Shown: positions 24,164 through 31,540 of the stretch, in pieces
Numbering within the stretch: position 1 is the stretch's first letter
How the letters are laid out: every line of letters begins with the position of its first letter
DNA from: Mesorhizobium sp. dw_380
Lineage (GTDB): Bacteria; Pseudomonadota; Alphaproteobacteria; Rhizobiales; Rhizobiaceae
Length of the DNA stretch: 64,000 nt
Direction: 5' to 3'
Assembly: GCF_018588885.1 (NCBI RefSeq)
Contig: NZ_JAFFIW010000024.1
Coordinates: 1-64,000 of the forward strand
The notes under the pieces: model-generated
Told to the model about the DNA's origin: nothing
The model's database searches: none
The model's input: only the letters and a program-made list of their open reading frames with translations
Translations under genes and position numbers: made by a program

Positions 24164-24453
24164 GATCTCCCCCCTGTTTGGACCGGGGACATCGCGCTCT
24201 TGTCCTCGAATGGCATCCCGAACCTCCCAGCGCAAAGCGCGCCAAACTGTTCGCGATGTCCTCGCACACCTGTTCGCGATGTCCCCGGTCCAAACACCCC
24301 CTTGCGGGGGAGATGGCCGGCAGGCCAGAGGGGGGTGTGAAGGAACGCCAGCCTCGCCCAGTTTGCTCCGATGCGATCGGCATAGATCGACAGTTCAGCG
24401 GGACAGCACCCCCTCTGCCTTGCCAGGCATCTCCCCCGCAAGGGGGGAGATCG
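24164..24453. repeat. Degenerate palindrome, family B variant
   Basis: Facing blocks GATCTCCCCCCTG near 24164 and GCAAGGGGGGAGATC near 24439 enclose internal GGCCGGCAGGCCAGAGGGGG and CCCCCTCTGCCTTGCCAGGC. The sequence also holds three copies of a GGACCGGGGACATCGCG-like or GATGTCCTCGCACACC-like motif (about 24180-24290). It occupies most of the 360 bp gap between the Lrp-type gene and the sensor kinase. No gene is seen. Confidence 0.7.
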
Positions 24454-24474
24454 GCTAATTTCGGCTTTCGCCAG

Positions 24475-25845
24475 CTAATTTGACGCCTGGGGAAAGCTCA
24501 CCACCACGTCGAGGCCGGGGCGGCAGTTCTCGAGGGTAATGGACGCCCCGTGCAGGTCTGCAATGGCCCGCACAAGGCTGAGCCCGAGACCGCTGCCTGG
24601 CGTCGAGCGGCTGTGGTCCAGGCGGTAGAGCCGCTGGAAGACCTTCTCGCGCTCGTCGGCGGGAATGCCGGGTCCATTGTCGGCGACGTGGGCCAGGATG
24701 CGCTCGCCCTGGCGTGTCACCGACAGTTTGACCGCCGTGCCGGGCGGGCAATGGCGCAGCGCATTCTCGACCAGATTGGCGAACATCTGCGTCAAAAGTT
24801 CCGGATCACCATGGATGGGTTCGGCGGCTTGATGAAGCCCGGCCGATGACAGCGACTTGCCGTCATCCTCGGCCACGTCGGCATAGATCTCGGCGATGGT
24901 TTGCAGGATCTCGCCGAGGTCGACATCGGTGAATCGTGCCTTGCGCGCGCCGGCTTCGATCTGCGCTATCCGCAAGAGCGCATCGAAGGTCTCGTTGATC
25001 TGATAGCCTTCGGCGCGCGCATCGGCCAGATCGCCGGACACGTCCCGATGCCGCGCGGCCTTGTCGGCGGCGCCTTCCAGGATCATCTGCAGCCGGTTGA
25101 GCGGTGTCTTCAAATCGTGCGCGATGTCGGCGCTGACCTGCTTCATGCCTTCGACCAGGCCCGACAGCCGGTCGAGCGCCGCGTTGATCTGGCTGGAGAC
25201 GATGTCGATATCGTCGCCCTTGCCGGTCAGCGGAATGCGGGTGTCGAGCCGGCCATGCGAGACGTCGACCATGGTGGCGGCGATGCCGTCGAGACGGCGC
25301 TGGACGCGCGAGGCGAGCAGGGCGCCGCCAGTGACCGCCAGCCCGGTGATGATCAGGGTTGCCCAGCCGAAGCTCATCAGCATGATCGTTTCCAGCTCCT
25401 CGGTCTCGGAAAGGCTGAAGGCGACCGTCAGGGTGTTGCCGCCGATCGCGCCGGAATAGGCGCGATATTCCGTGTCCGGCGGCAGGCCGGGCAACACGGC
25501 GTCGAAGGCAGAGAAGCCGTCGGGAAGCCCCGCGGCTGTGAAGTTGCCGGCCAGACGGTTGCCGGCCGCGTCGGTCAGCGAAAACAGCTGTTCCTTCTTC
25601 AGGCTGCGTGCGGAGTGACTTTCGACGGTCTCCACCAGCTCCTTGAGATCCTTGTCGGCATAGGTCGCGGCGATGACCGAATAGGTCTCCCGGATGGTGT
25701 CGTCGAGCTGCTCGGCGAGATCGGCGCTCATCATCTGGTAGACGATGGCGCCCGACAGGATGAAGGCCAGCATGAACAGGAAGGCGAAGGTCAGGGCGAG
25801 CCGGAACGGCGTGCTGCGCGGCAGACGGGCCCATGTTCCGGTCAT
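24475..25845 (-). CDS. Two-component sensor histidine kinase
   Basis: This membrane sensor autophosphorylates on His and passes phosphate to the adjacent regulator. The 456-residue product has transmembrane segments at about 15-37 and 152-178 with a periplasmic domain of about 115 residues between them. A HAMP linker (about 179-230) follows, then the H-box SADIAHDLKTPLNRL with His243. The N-box NLVENALRHC, G1 DNGPGIP and G2 GSGLGLSLV complete the ATPase domain. It overlaps the regulator gene by 4 bp. No ligand can be assigned. Confidence 0.93.
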   Translation of the reverse strand: MTGTWARLPRSTPFRLALTFAFLFMLAFILSGAIVYQMMSADLAEQLDDTIRETYSVIAATYADKDLKELVETVESHSARSLKKEQLFSLTDAAGNRLAGNFTAAGLPDGFSAFDAVLPGLPPDTEYRAYSGAIGGNTLTVAFSLSETEELETIMLMSFGWATLIITGLAVTGGALLASRVQRRLDGIAATMVDVSHGRLDTRIPLTGKGDDIDIVSSQINAALDRLSGLVEGMKQVSADIAHDLKTPLNRLQMILEGAADKAARHRDVSGDLADARAEGYQINETFDALLRIAQIEAGARKARFTDVDLGEILQTIAEIYADVAEDDGKSLSSAGLHQAAEPIHGDPELLTQMFANLVENALRHCPPGTAVKLSVTRQGERILAHVADNGPGIPADEREKVFQRLYRLDHSRSTPGSGLGLSLVRAIADLHGASITLENCRPGLDVVVSFPQASN

Positions 25846-26525
25846 GGCGCAAGCGGTGCGTGCAGGCTGTAGCCGGTGTTGCGGACGGTTTGGATGAGCT
25901 GGGTTTCGAACGGCCTGTCGATCTTGGCGCGCAGCCGACTGATATGGGTCTCGACGACGCTGGTCTTGGGGTCGAAATGAAAGTCCCAGACGCGCTCAAG
26001 AAGCATGGTGCGGGTGATCACCCGGCCCTCGCCGCGCATCAGCACCTCGAGCAGGCTGAACTCGCGTGGCTGCAGGTCGATCGGCCGGCCCTGCCTGACG
26101 ACGCGCCGCATGATGAGGTCCATTTCGAGGTCGCCAACCCGCAGAACCGTCTTCTGCTCCTGCGCCGCCGGCCGGCGGCCGAGCGCGTTGATGCGGGCAA
26201 GCAGCTCGGAAAAGGCGAAAGGCTTGACCAGATAGTCGTCGCCGCCGGCTTCCAGCCCCTCGACGCGGTCGTCGATGCCGCCGATGGAGGTGAGGAAGAT
26301 CGCCGGCGTGCGCACGCCCGCCGCGCGGATCGCCTTGACCATCGACAGGCCGTCGAGACCGGGGATCATCCGGTCGGCGACGATCACGTCATAGCCGCCG
26401 CTGGTCGCGGCGAAAAGCGCGTCATGGCCGTTGCGCAGGAGGTCGCAGACATGGCCGGCCTCGGTCAGCCCCCTGACGATGTAGTCCGCCGTCCTGTGGT
26501 CGTCCTCGACAAGAAGAAGTCGCAT
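25842..26525 (-). CDS. OmpR-family response regulator
   Basis: This is a DNA-binding output protein paired with the sensor kinase. The 227-residue product starts MRLLLVEDDHRTADYI and has the phospho-acceptor Asp51 (VIVADRMIPGLDG), the switch residues in FLTSIGG and the conserved Lys in DYLVKPF. A C-terminal winged helix shows LQPREFSLLEVLMR and VVETHISRLRAKID. The ATG at 26525 is preferred over an upstream start at 26573, since VEDD should be near residue 7. It overlaps the kinase by 4 bp. The COG4705-like membrane gene upstream on the same strand may be a target or co-transcribed. Confidence 0.94.
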   Translation of the reverse strand: MRLLLVEDDHRTADYIVRGLTEAGHVCDLLRNGHDALFAATSGGYDVIVADRMIPGLDGLSMVKAIRAAGVRTPAIFLTSIGGIDDRVEGLEAGGDDYLVKPFAFSELLARINALGRRPAAQEQKTVLRVGDLEMDLIMRRVVRQGRPIDLQPREFSLLEVLMRGEGRVITRTMLLERVWDFHFDPKTSVVETHISRLRAKIDRPFETQLIQTVRNTGYSLHAPLAP

Positions 26526-26633
26526 CGCTGTTCCGGTTGATCGCCGATATCGGGGAGAGGCTATCACCGGCATGGGTCCGTTCCTAGGATGGTCACGGCG
26601 AGGGGCGGTTCAGCCAATCGCCAACGCCGAAAG

Positions 26634-27416
26634 TCAATCCGATTCGAGCAGGATCTCGTCGGCCTCGTCGGCGGTTTTCTTCAGCGTCATGTAGAGAACC
26701 AGCGCAATGATGCAGCCGAGGAAGATCAGGCTGGTGAAGGTTGTGCCGAAGCCGAGGCCGCCATATTCGGCCGGCTGCGACAGCAGATCGCCGAAGGAGG
26801 CGCCAAGCGGCCGCGTCAGGATGTAGGCGAGCCAGAAGGCCAGGATCGCATCCAGATGGATGAGATAATAGGCGAGGGCAATGAGCGCGATGACGCCGCC
26901 GAACAGCAGGCCAGTGGCCAGATAGCCGGTGTCGATGCTCTCGGCGACAAGATCACCGGCGGCGGTGCCGAGCGAGAAGGTGACGAGGATCGCCAGCCAG
27001 TAGAAGATCTCGCGCCTGGTCGTGAAGATGGTGTGGATCGAAAGCGTCCTCTCGCTCGCGTACCAGACCGCGAATGTCGCCGCGAGCACCACGCTGAAGG
27101 CAATCGTCGTGGTCTGCAGGCGCACGCCGAAATTGTCGACGAGGTTGTCGGTGATCAGCGTGCCGACCACGCTGATCAGCACCACCGCCAGCCAGTAGGC
27201 CCAGGGCACGTAGCGTTTCTGCGCGAACTGCAGGACAAGGGCGATGACCATGACGCCGGTCATGACAAGTGAGGTGACGGTCAGCCCGAGTCCAAGATTG
27301 ACGGCGAGATAGTCGGCCGCCGTCTCGCCCATGGTCACCGCCATCAGTTTGATCAGCCAGAAATCGAGGGTGACGTCGGGGACCCTGTTCTGGCTCGGTG
27401 CGGCGGGGTGGAGCAT
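26634..27416 (-). CDS. Multi-spanning membrane protein, COG4705-like
   Basis: The 260-residue product is strongly hydrophobic with roughly seven to eight membrane segments. It contains two internal halves that echo each other: KLMAVTMGETAADYLAVNLG near the start, and FSLGTAAGDLVAES and TRPLGASFGDLLSQP later. This repeated T-x-G-E/D-x-x-[AG]-D pattern is what I associate with the uncharacterised COG4705 membrane-anchored family. The ATG at 27416 was chosen so that the first membrane segment follows directly. It lies 108 bp upstream of the regulator/kinase pair on the same strand, suggesting functional linkage. No transport substrate can be assigned. Confidence 0.75.
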   Translation of the reverse strand: MLHPAAPSQNRVPDVTLDFWLIKLMAVTMGETAADYLAVNLGLGLTVTSLVMTGVMVIALVLQFAQKRYVPWAYWLAVVLISVVGTLITDNLVDNFGVRLQTTTIAFSVVLAATFAVWYASERTLSIHTIFTTRREIFYWLAILVTFSLGTAAGDLVAESIDTGYLATGLLFGGVIALIALAYYLIHLDAILAFWLAYILTRPLGASFGDLLSQPAEYGGLGFGTTFTSLIFLGCIIALVLYMTLKKTADEADEILLESD

Positions 27417-27653
27417 GGCTGAAATCCCGAGGTCGATGTTTGCCGGGCGGAAGCGATCGGCATTCGAACGATAGGCAAGCGAGTTCACGCCAGCCTGTCC
27501 GCCGGCATACAATTTCGTAAGAATGGGTGCCGGTCATCCAAAGGGCCTTTACGAAAGCCGCGTGGTGCGCTGATAGAAGGCCACTGCCTTGTAACCGCCA
27601 TCAATGGCGTGCCCCAGTGCTCCAGGGCCTGTCAGCGCCCCAGGAAAACCCGA

Positions 27654-28289
27654 ATGACCTATGCTTCCCTCAAGCCCGTTTCAGAGGCCTTCGTCCAGCG
27701 CAAGCGGCTGATCTTCGTGCGGGTGGCGGCGGTGCTGGCGGTGCTGCTGCTGTTTGTCACCAAGCCGGCGTTGAGCGAAGGTTCGAACGGGCACGAGGCG
27801 CTGGAATTCTTCGGCTTCTGCATGGTGCTCGTCTGCGTCGCCGGACGGCTCTGGAGCATCCTCTATGTCGGCGGCAAGAAGAACGAGGAGCTGGTTTCGA
27901 TGGGACCGTTCTCGATGAGCCAGAACCCGCTCTATTTCTTCTCGACGGTCGGCGCGGTCGGGATCGGATTGCTCTACGGCTCGCTGGTGGCGGCCGCAGC
28001 ACTTGGCGTGGCCAGCTTCTTCATCTTCCGCGTCACCGCGCGCAAGGAAGCCGAATATCTCCTGGGCAAGTTCGGCCCGGCCTATACCGCCTATATCAAG
28101 GCGACCCCCCGGTTCTGGCCGAATCCGCTGCTCTACCGCGACAATGACGAGCTGCAGTTCTCGACGCGCGCGCTGAAGCGCACCTTCTATGACGGGCTCT
28201 ATTTCCTCGCCATCTTCCCGGCCATCGAGCTGATCGAGTATCTCAGACACACCGGTCTGCTGTTCCCGGCCTTCATCACGCTCTACTGA
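27654..28289 (+). CDS. Isoprenylcysteine carboxylmethyltransferase-like membrane protein
   Basis: The 211-residue product has several hydrophobic segments. Its C-terminal half shows GPFSMSQNPLYFFSTVGAVGIG, RVTARKEAEYLLGKFGPAYTAY and FWPNPLLY. This arrangement (R/QNPxYF, then E-x-x-L...F/YG-x-x-Y) is typical of the ICMT/phospholipid methyltransferase family, which uses S-adenosylmethionine at the membrane. The ATG at 27654 starts the conserved part. A substrate is unknown; bacterial members methylate small molecules or lipids. It is divergent from the COG4705-like gene and convergent with the NTF2-like gene. Confidence 0.78.
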   Translation: MTYASLKPVSEAFVQRKRLIFVRVAAVLAVLLLFVTKPALSEGSNGHEALEFFGFCMVLVCVAGRLWSILYVGGKKNEELVSMGPFSMSQNPLYFFSTVGAVGIGLLYGSLVAAAALGVASFFIFRVTARKEAEYLLGKFGPAYTAYIKATPRFWPNPLLYRDNDELQFSTRALKRTFYDGLYFLAIFPAIELIEYLRHTGLLFPAFITLY

Positions 28290-28321
28290 TCACGGTGGCG
28301 CGGCCTGTCTCCGCGGCAGCT

Positions 28322-28807
28322 TCAGCTGCCCAGCGGATAGGGCATGTAGCCGACGAAGCCCGCAATCTTCCAGTTGCCGGCGACCTTCCTGCAGAAATAC
28401 AGCGTTTGCCATTTCAGCCGGTCGACGCTGCCGTCCGCCTTGGCGACGGTGCCGTCGAACTTCTTGTGCAGCACGGCGCGGTCGCCGTCGACATCGATGT
28501 CGCGCAGGTTGGTGACGCGAAACAGCGCCTCGCGCAGCGGTTCGGCGAATTTGGTCGCGGCCGTCTCCCTGGCCTGGCGCAGCCACTCGTCGCGATAGAT
28601 CTCCAGCCTGGGGAATTGCAGCCGCCAGGCATCGGCATTGGGCAGGAAATGCGCATGCATGCCGAAGAAGCTTTCGGCCACGAAATCATTCTCGACCATC
28701 GACCAGTCCTGGCTGATGAAGGCGTCGATGTCGCGCCGCACCAGCATGTCCCACAGCGCGTGACGGTCGGCATCGCCTGCTGGAAACGGGTTCTTGTCGA
28801 AGGTCAT
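28322..28807 (-). CDS. SnoaL/NTF2-like hypothetical protein
   Basis: The 161-residue product has no signal peptide. It reads like a cystatin-fold NTF2/SnoaL protein: an N-terminal helical block (ALWDMLVRRDIDAFISQDWS), a central WRLQFPRLEIYRDEWLRQA segment and a C-terminal strand pair ending GNWKIAGFVGYMP. I cannot assign a substrate. It is transcribed divergently from the RidA-amidohydrolase pair, with a candidate operator palindrome at 28896-28927 between them. Confidence 0.6.
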   Translation of the reverse strand: MTFDKNPFPAGDADRHALWDMLVRRDIDAFISQDWSMVENDFVAESFFGMHAHFLPNADAWRLQFPRLEIYRDEWLRQARETAATKFAEPLREALFRVTNLRDIDVDGDRAVLHKKFDGTVAKADGSVDRLKWQTLYFCRKVAGNWKIAGFVGYMPYPLGS

Positions 28808-28895
28808 GCTCGGTTCTCCGGTCTCGCAAAGGCATCTCTCCGTCGCGGCTTGGACGCCGTCCGGCAGGCGCGCACGATGCAAGCGCTTCTGTAAT

Positions 28896-28929
28896 AAAGC
28901 AACATGGATTTCGAAGAATGTTGCTTTCC
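28896..28929. promoter_or_regulatory. 10-bp perfect inverted repeat, candidate operator
   Basis: AAAGCAACAT (28896-28905) and ATGTTGCTTT (28918-28927) are perfect inverted repeats 12 bp apart. The right arm extends to TGTTGCTTTCC (28919-28929). Its reverse complement GGAAAGCAACA recurs at 34511-34521 upstream of the RpiR-family regulator. It lies 100 bp upstream of ridA-like and 90 bp upstream of the NTF2-like gene. Confidence 0.5.
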
Positions 28930-29028
28930 AACAAGGGCCCTATCGGGATCGCCGCGATCGCGGTAAATCTGCGCCGAAGCGGGCGCACGCCTTGGCGTCC
29001 TGCCGCATGATCAGAGGAGGTCATTCCC

Positions 29029-29394
29029 TTGCCCAAGCAGACCTTTGGAACATCGCATGTGCCGCTGTCGCCCGCCGTGCGGGCCGGCGATTTCGTCTAT
29101 GTCTCGGGCCAGGTTCCGGTCGGCGGCGACGGCATCGTGGTCAAGGGCGGCATCACGGAACAGACCGAGCAGGTGCTGGCCAATGTGAAGGCCGCGCTGG
29201 CGTTGGCGGGCTGCACCCTGGACGATGTGGTGAAGACCACCGTCTGGCTGGAGGACGCGCGCGACTTCGGCGCCTTCAACGCGGTTTATGCCCGGCATTT
29301 CCCTAGAAATCCGCCGGCCCGCACCACGGTCGAATCGCGGCTGATGATCGATATCAAGATCGAAGTCGAGGCGGTCGCCTACAGGCCGGCCTAG
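29029..29394 (+). CDS. RidA/YjgF/Rid family protein
   Basis: Rid proteins hydrolyse reactive enamine/imine intermediates released by PLP and oxidase enzymes; subgroups act in specific catabolic pathways. The 121-residue product shows AVRAGDFVYVSGQVP, ANVKAALALAGCTLDDVVKTTVWL and NPPARTTVESRL, whose Arg aligns with the usual active-site Arg. The start is a TTG at 29029 with a strong AGAGGAGG at 29013-29020. It is followed 24 bp later by an amidohydrolase, so the pair probably acts in one catabolic pathway. Confidence 0.92.
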   Translation: MPKQTFGTSHVPLSPAVRAGDFVYVSGQVPVGGDGIVVKGGITEQTEQVLANVKAALALAGCTLDDVVKTTVWLEDARDFGAFNAVYARHFPRNPPARTTVESRLMIDIKIEVEAVAYRPA

Positions 29395-29418
29395 ACTTAG
29401 CGAAGCAGAGGTTCCCCC

Positions 29419-30654
29419 ATGCAATTCGACCTCCTGCTGAAGGGCGGACGGCTGATCGATCCGGCGGCCGGGCTCGACGCACCGCGCGATGTTGCCATCG
29501 CCAATGGCCGGGTCGCGGCTGTCGACGCCGACATTCCCGTGAACAGTGCCGCGCAGGTGATCGACACGACAGGCTGCATCGTCGCGCCCGGGCTGGTCGA
29601 CCTGCACAGCCACGTCTATTGGGGCGGCACCTCGCTCGGCGTCGATGCCGACCGGCTGGCGGCCAAGAGCGGCACCACCACCTTCATCGATGCGGGAAGT
29701 GCCGGCGCCGGCAATTTCCTCGGCTTCCGCCGCCATGTCATGGAGCGCTCGAAGGTGCGCATCCTGGCCTATGTCAACATTTCCTTTGCCGGCATCTTCG
29801 GCTTCTCGCAGACGGTGTCGGTCGGCGAATGCAGCGATCTCAGGCTCTGCGAGCCGCGCGAAGTGGTTGCGGCTGTGCGCGAGCACGCCGATGTCGTGGT
29901 CGGCGTGAAAGTCCGCTCCGGCAAACATGCCGGCGGCACCAGCGGCATCGCGCCGGTCGATCTCGCGCTGGAGGCCGCCGACAAAGCAGGCCTGCCGCTG
30001 ATGGCGCATATTGACGAGCCGCCGCCCGGCCGCTCGGAAGTGCTGCCGCGCCTGCGCAAAGGCGACATCCTCACCCACTGCTTCCGGCCGTTCCCCAACG
30101 CGCCGGTCTTCGCCTCCGGCGCTGTGCGGCCCGACATGCGGCTGGCGCGCGAGCGCGGCGTCATCTTCGATCTCGGCCATGGCATGGGTTCGTTCGATTT
30201 CGACGTCGCCCGTGCGATGCTCGCCGAGGGGCTGGCGCCCGATGTCATTTCGAGCGACGTGCATCTCTACTGCGTCGATGGGCCGGCCTTCGACATACTG
30301 GTGTGCATGTCGAAGCTTTTGGCGCTCGGTATGCCCTTGGTCGAGGTTTTGCGCGCGGCGACGCAAGCGCCGGCCCACGCGATCGCACGGCCGGACCTCG
30401 GCACACTGGCGGTCGGCACCGCCGGCGACGTCGCCGTGCTTCGTCAGCGGTCGGGCCGCTTCACCTTGGTCGACGCGGTCGGCGCCTCGCTGGTCGCCGA
30501 CCAGCGGCTGGTCTCGGAGGGCATCGTCATCGCCGGCACCTGGTGGCCGAACGAGGCGGTGGACGACCTTGGCGAGACCGAACGCTTCGAGCCGCATGCC
30601 GCGCATACGCATGTCGAGGTTGCAGCCCGGCACTTCGGGCATCGACATAATTAG
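29419..30654 (+). CDS. Amidohydrolase/deacetylase family metalloenzyme
   Basis: The family resembles dihydroorotase and includes N-acyl-amino-acid or acetyl-ester hydrolases (EF0837/Atu3266 group). The 411-residue product has the metal-binding HxH pair in GLVDLHSHVYWG (His63, His65), a likely carboxylated Lys164 in VVGVKVRSG, histidines in MAHIDEPP and LTHCFRPF, and the Asp in SSDVHLY. GTAGDVAVL near the end is the usual C-terminal strand. It has no signal peptide and forms a two-gene unit with the Rid gene. The true substrate is unknown. Confidence 0.85.
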   Translation: MQFDLLLKGGRLIDPAAGLDAPRDVAIANGRVAAVDADIPVNSAAQVIDTTGCIVAPGLVDLHSHVYWGGTSLGVDADRLAAKSGTTTFIDAGSAGAGNFLGFRRHVMERSKVRILAYVNISFAGIFGFSQTVSVGECSDLRLCEPREVVAAVREHADVVVGVKVRSGKHAGGTSGIAPVDLALEAADKAGLPLMAHIDEPPPGRSEVLPRLRKGDILTHCFRPFPNAPVFASGAVRPDMRLARERGVIFDLGHGMGSFDFDVARAMLAEGLAPDVISSDVHLYCVDGPAFDILVCMSKLLALGMPLVEVLRAATQAPAHAIARPDLGTLAVGTAGDVAVLRQRSGRFTLVDAVGASLVADQRLVSEGIVIAGTWWPNEAVDDLGETERFEPHAAHTHVEVAARHFGHRHN

Positions 30655-30656
30655 CC

Positions 30657-30806
30657 GATCTCCCCCTCGAGGGGGAGATGGCCGGCAGGCCAAAGGGGGT
30701 CGGTCCGACCGGGTGCCAACCTTCATCTGCTGCAAGGAGGTCGCATCCAGTCGCACCGACCCCCTCTGTCGCCTTCGGCGACATCTCCCGCTCGAGGGGG
30801 GAGATT
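30657..30806. repeat. Inverted repeat family B
   Basis: The arm GATCTCCCCCTCGAGGGGGA...AAAGGGGGTCGGT faces ACCGACCCCCTCTGTCGCC...CTCGAGGGGGGAGATT. It separates the convergent amidohydrolase and acetyltransferase genes and matches the copies at 15199 and 20661. Confidence 0.85.
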
Positions 30807-30847
30807 CTACCGCCCAGAATTGCCAGGCAGCCCATAAACCGGAGCGG

Positions 30848-31429
30848 CTATGCCGGTCCCACCACGTTGAGGAAGCTCTCGGCCGTCATTGCCGTCAGAA
30901 GCTCGATGCGTTCGCCGATCAAGTCGTCGCTCCAGTTCCACCATTCCAATGCCTGCAGGCGCTCGATGACTTCGGGCGCGAATCTGTAGCGGATGACGCG
31001 GGCAGGGTTGCCGACCGCGACGGCGTAGGGAGGAATGTCCTTGGTGACGATACTGCCGGCGCCGATAGCGGCACCGTCACCGATCGTAACACCGCTAAGG
31101 ATGACACAGCGAGCTCCAAGCCATACGTCATTGCCCACGGTGATTGGCCCCTTGCCGTGGGGTTCGGCGATTTCAAGAAGCTTTCGGCTTATCCGGTGAA
31201 TCGGAAAGGTGGTTGCGGTGTCGATGCGGTGCTCGGCCGCGCAGACGAAGAGGACATCCGGCCCAACAGAACAGAACGACCCTATTCGCACCGGCACGTT
31301 TTCATGCGGAGAAAAGAACGATCTTTTGTTGAGCCCATAGGTATGACGGCCAATCGCGACCCCCGGCAGTGGTGGCAAGGGATTCTTCTTCAATCCCAGT
31401 TTTATGCGAAGCCCTCTAAGCAGCCCCAT
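30848..31429 (-). CDS. Hexapeptide-repeat (CatB/Vat-type) acetyltransferase
   Basis: This is a left-handed beta-helix acyltransferase of the xenobiotic/O-acetyltransferase group, using acetyl-CoA. The 193-residue product has the hexapeptide-rich stretch ITVGNDVWLGARCVILSGVTIGDGAAIGAGSIVTKDIPPYAVAVGNPARVI, split here only for reference to residues about 110-160. A preceding RIGSFCSVGPDVLF supplies another helix coil. The ATG at 31429 was preferred over one 30 codons upstream that lacks conservation. The acceptor could be a sugar, an antibiotic or a surface polysaccharide; the sequence does not decide. It lies downstream of the monooxygenase gene on the same strand. Confidence 0.82.
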   Translation of the reverse strand: MGLLRGLRIKLGLKKNPLPPLPGVAIGRHTYGLNKRSFFSPHENVPVRIGSFCSVGPDVLFVCAAEHRIDTATTFPIHRISRKLLEIAEPHGKGPITVGNDVWLGARCVILSGVTIGDGAAIGAGSIVTKDIPPYAVAVGNPARVIRYRFAPEVIERLQALEWWNWSDDLIGERIELLTAMTAESFLNVVGPA

Positions 31430-31540
31430 CCGCTTCCTCCCCCGAAATGCCAGGCAATATGCCGGGCCTCTCCATTGCGTCTGAAGACTCCGGTTCGATC
31501 TCCGGCTGGCCAGTGACATCAGCTCTCTTCAGGTGCGGCG

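Noticed and set aside
24164-24453. Possible CRISPR-like short repeats
   Set aside because: The few repeated GGACCGGGGACATCGC-like blocks are irregular in spacing and belong to a degenerate palindrome; no regular spacers or cas genes are present.
30011-31516. A 501-codon plus-strand frame through the amidohydrolase, a repeat and the acetyltransferase
   Set aside because: It crosses two well-supported genes and a palindrome in the wrong frame, with Arg/Ser-rich non-conserved sequence.
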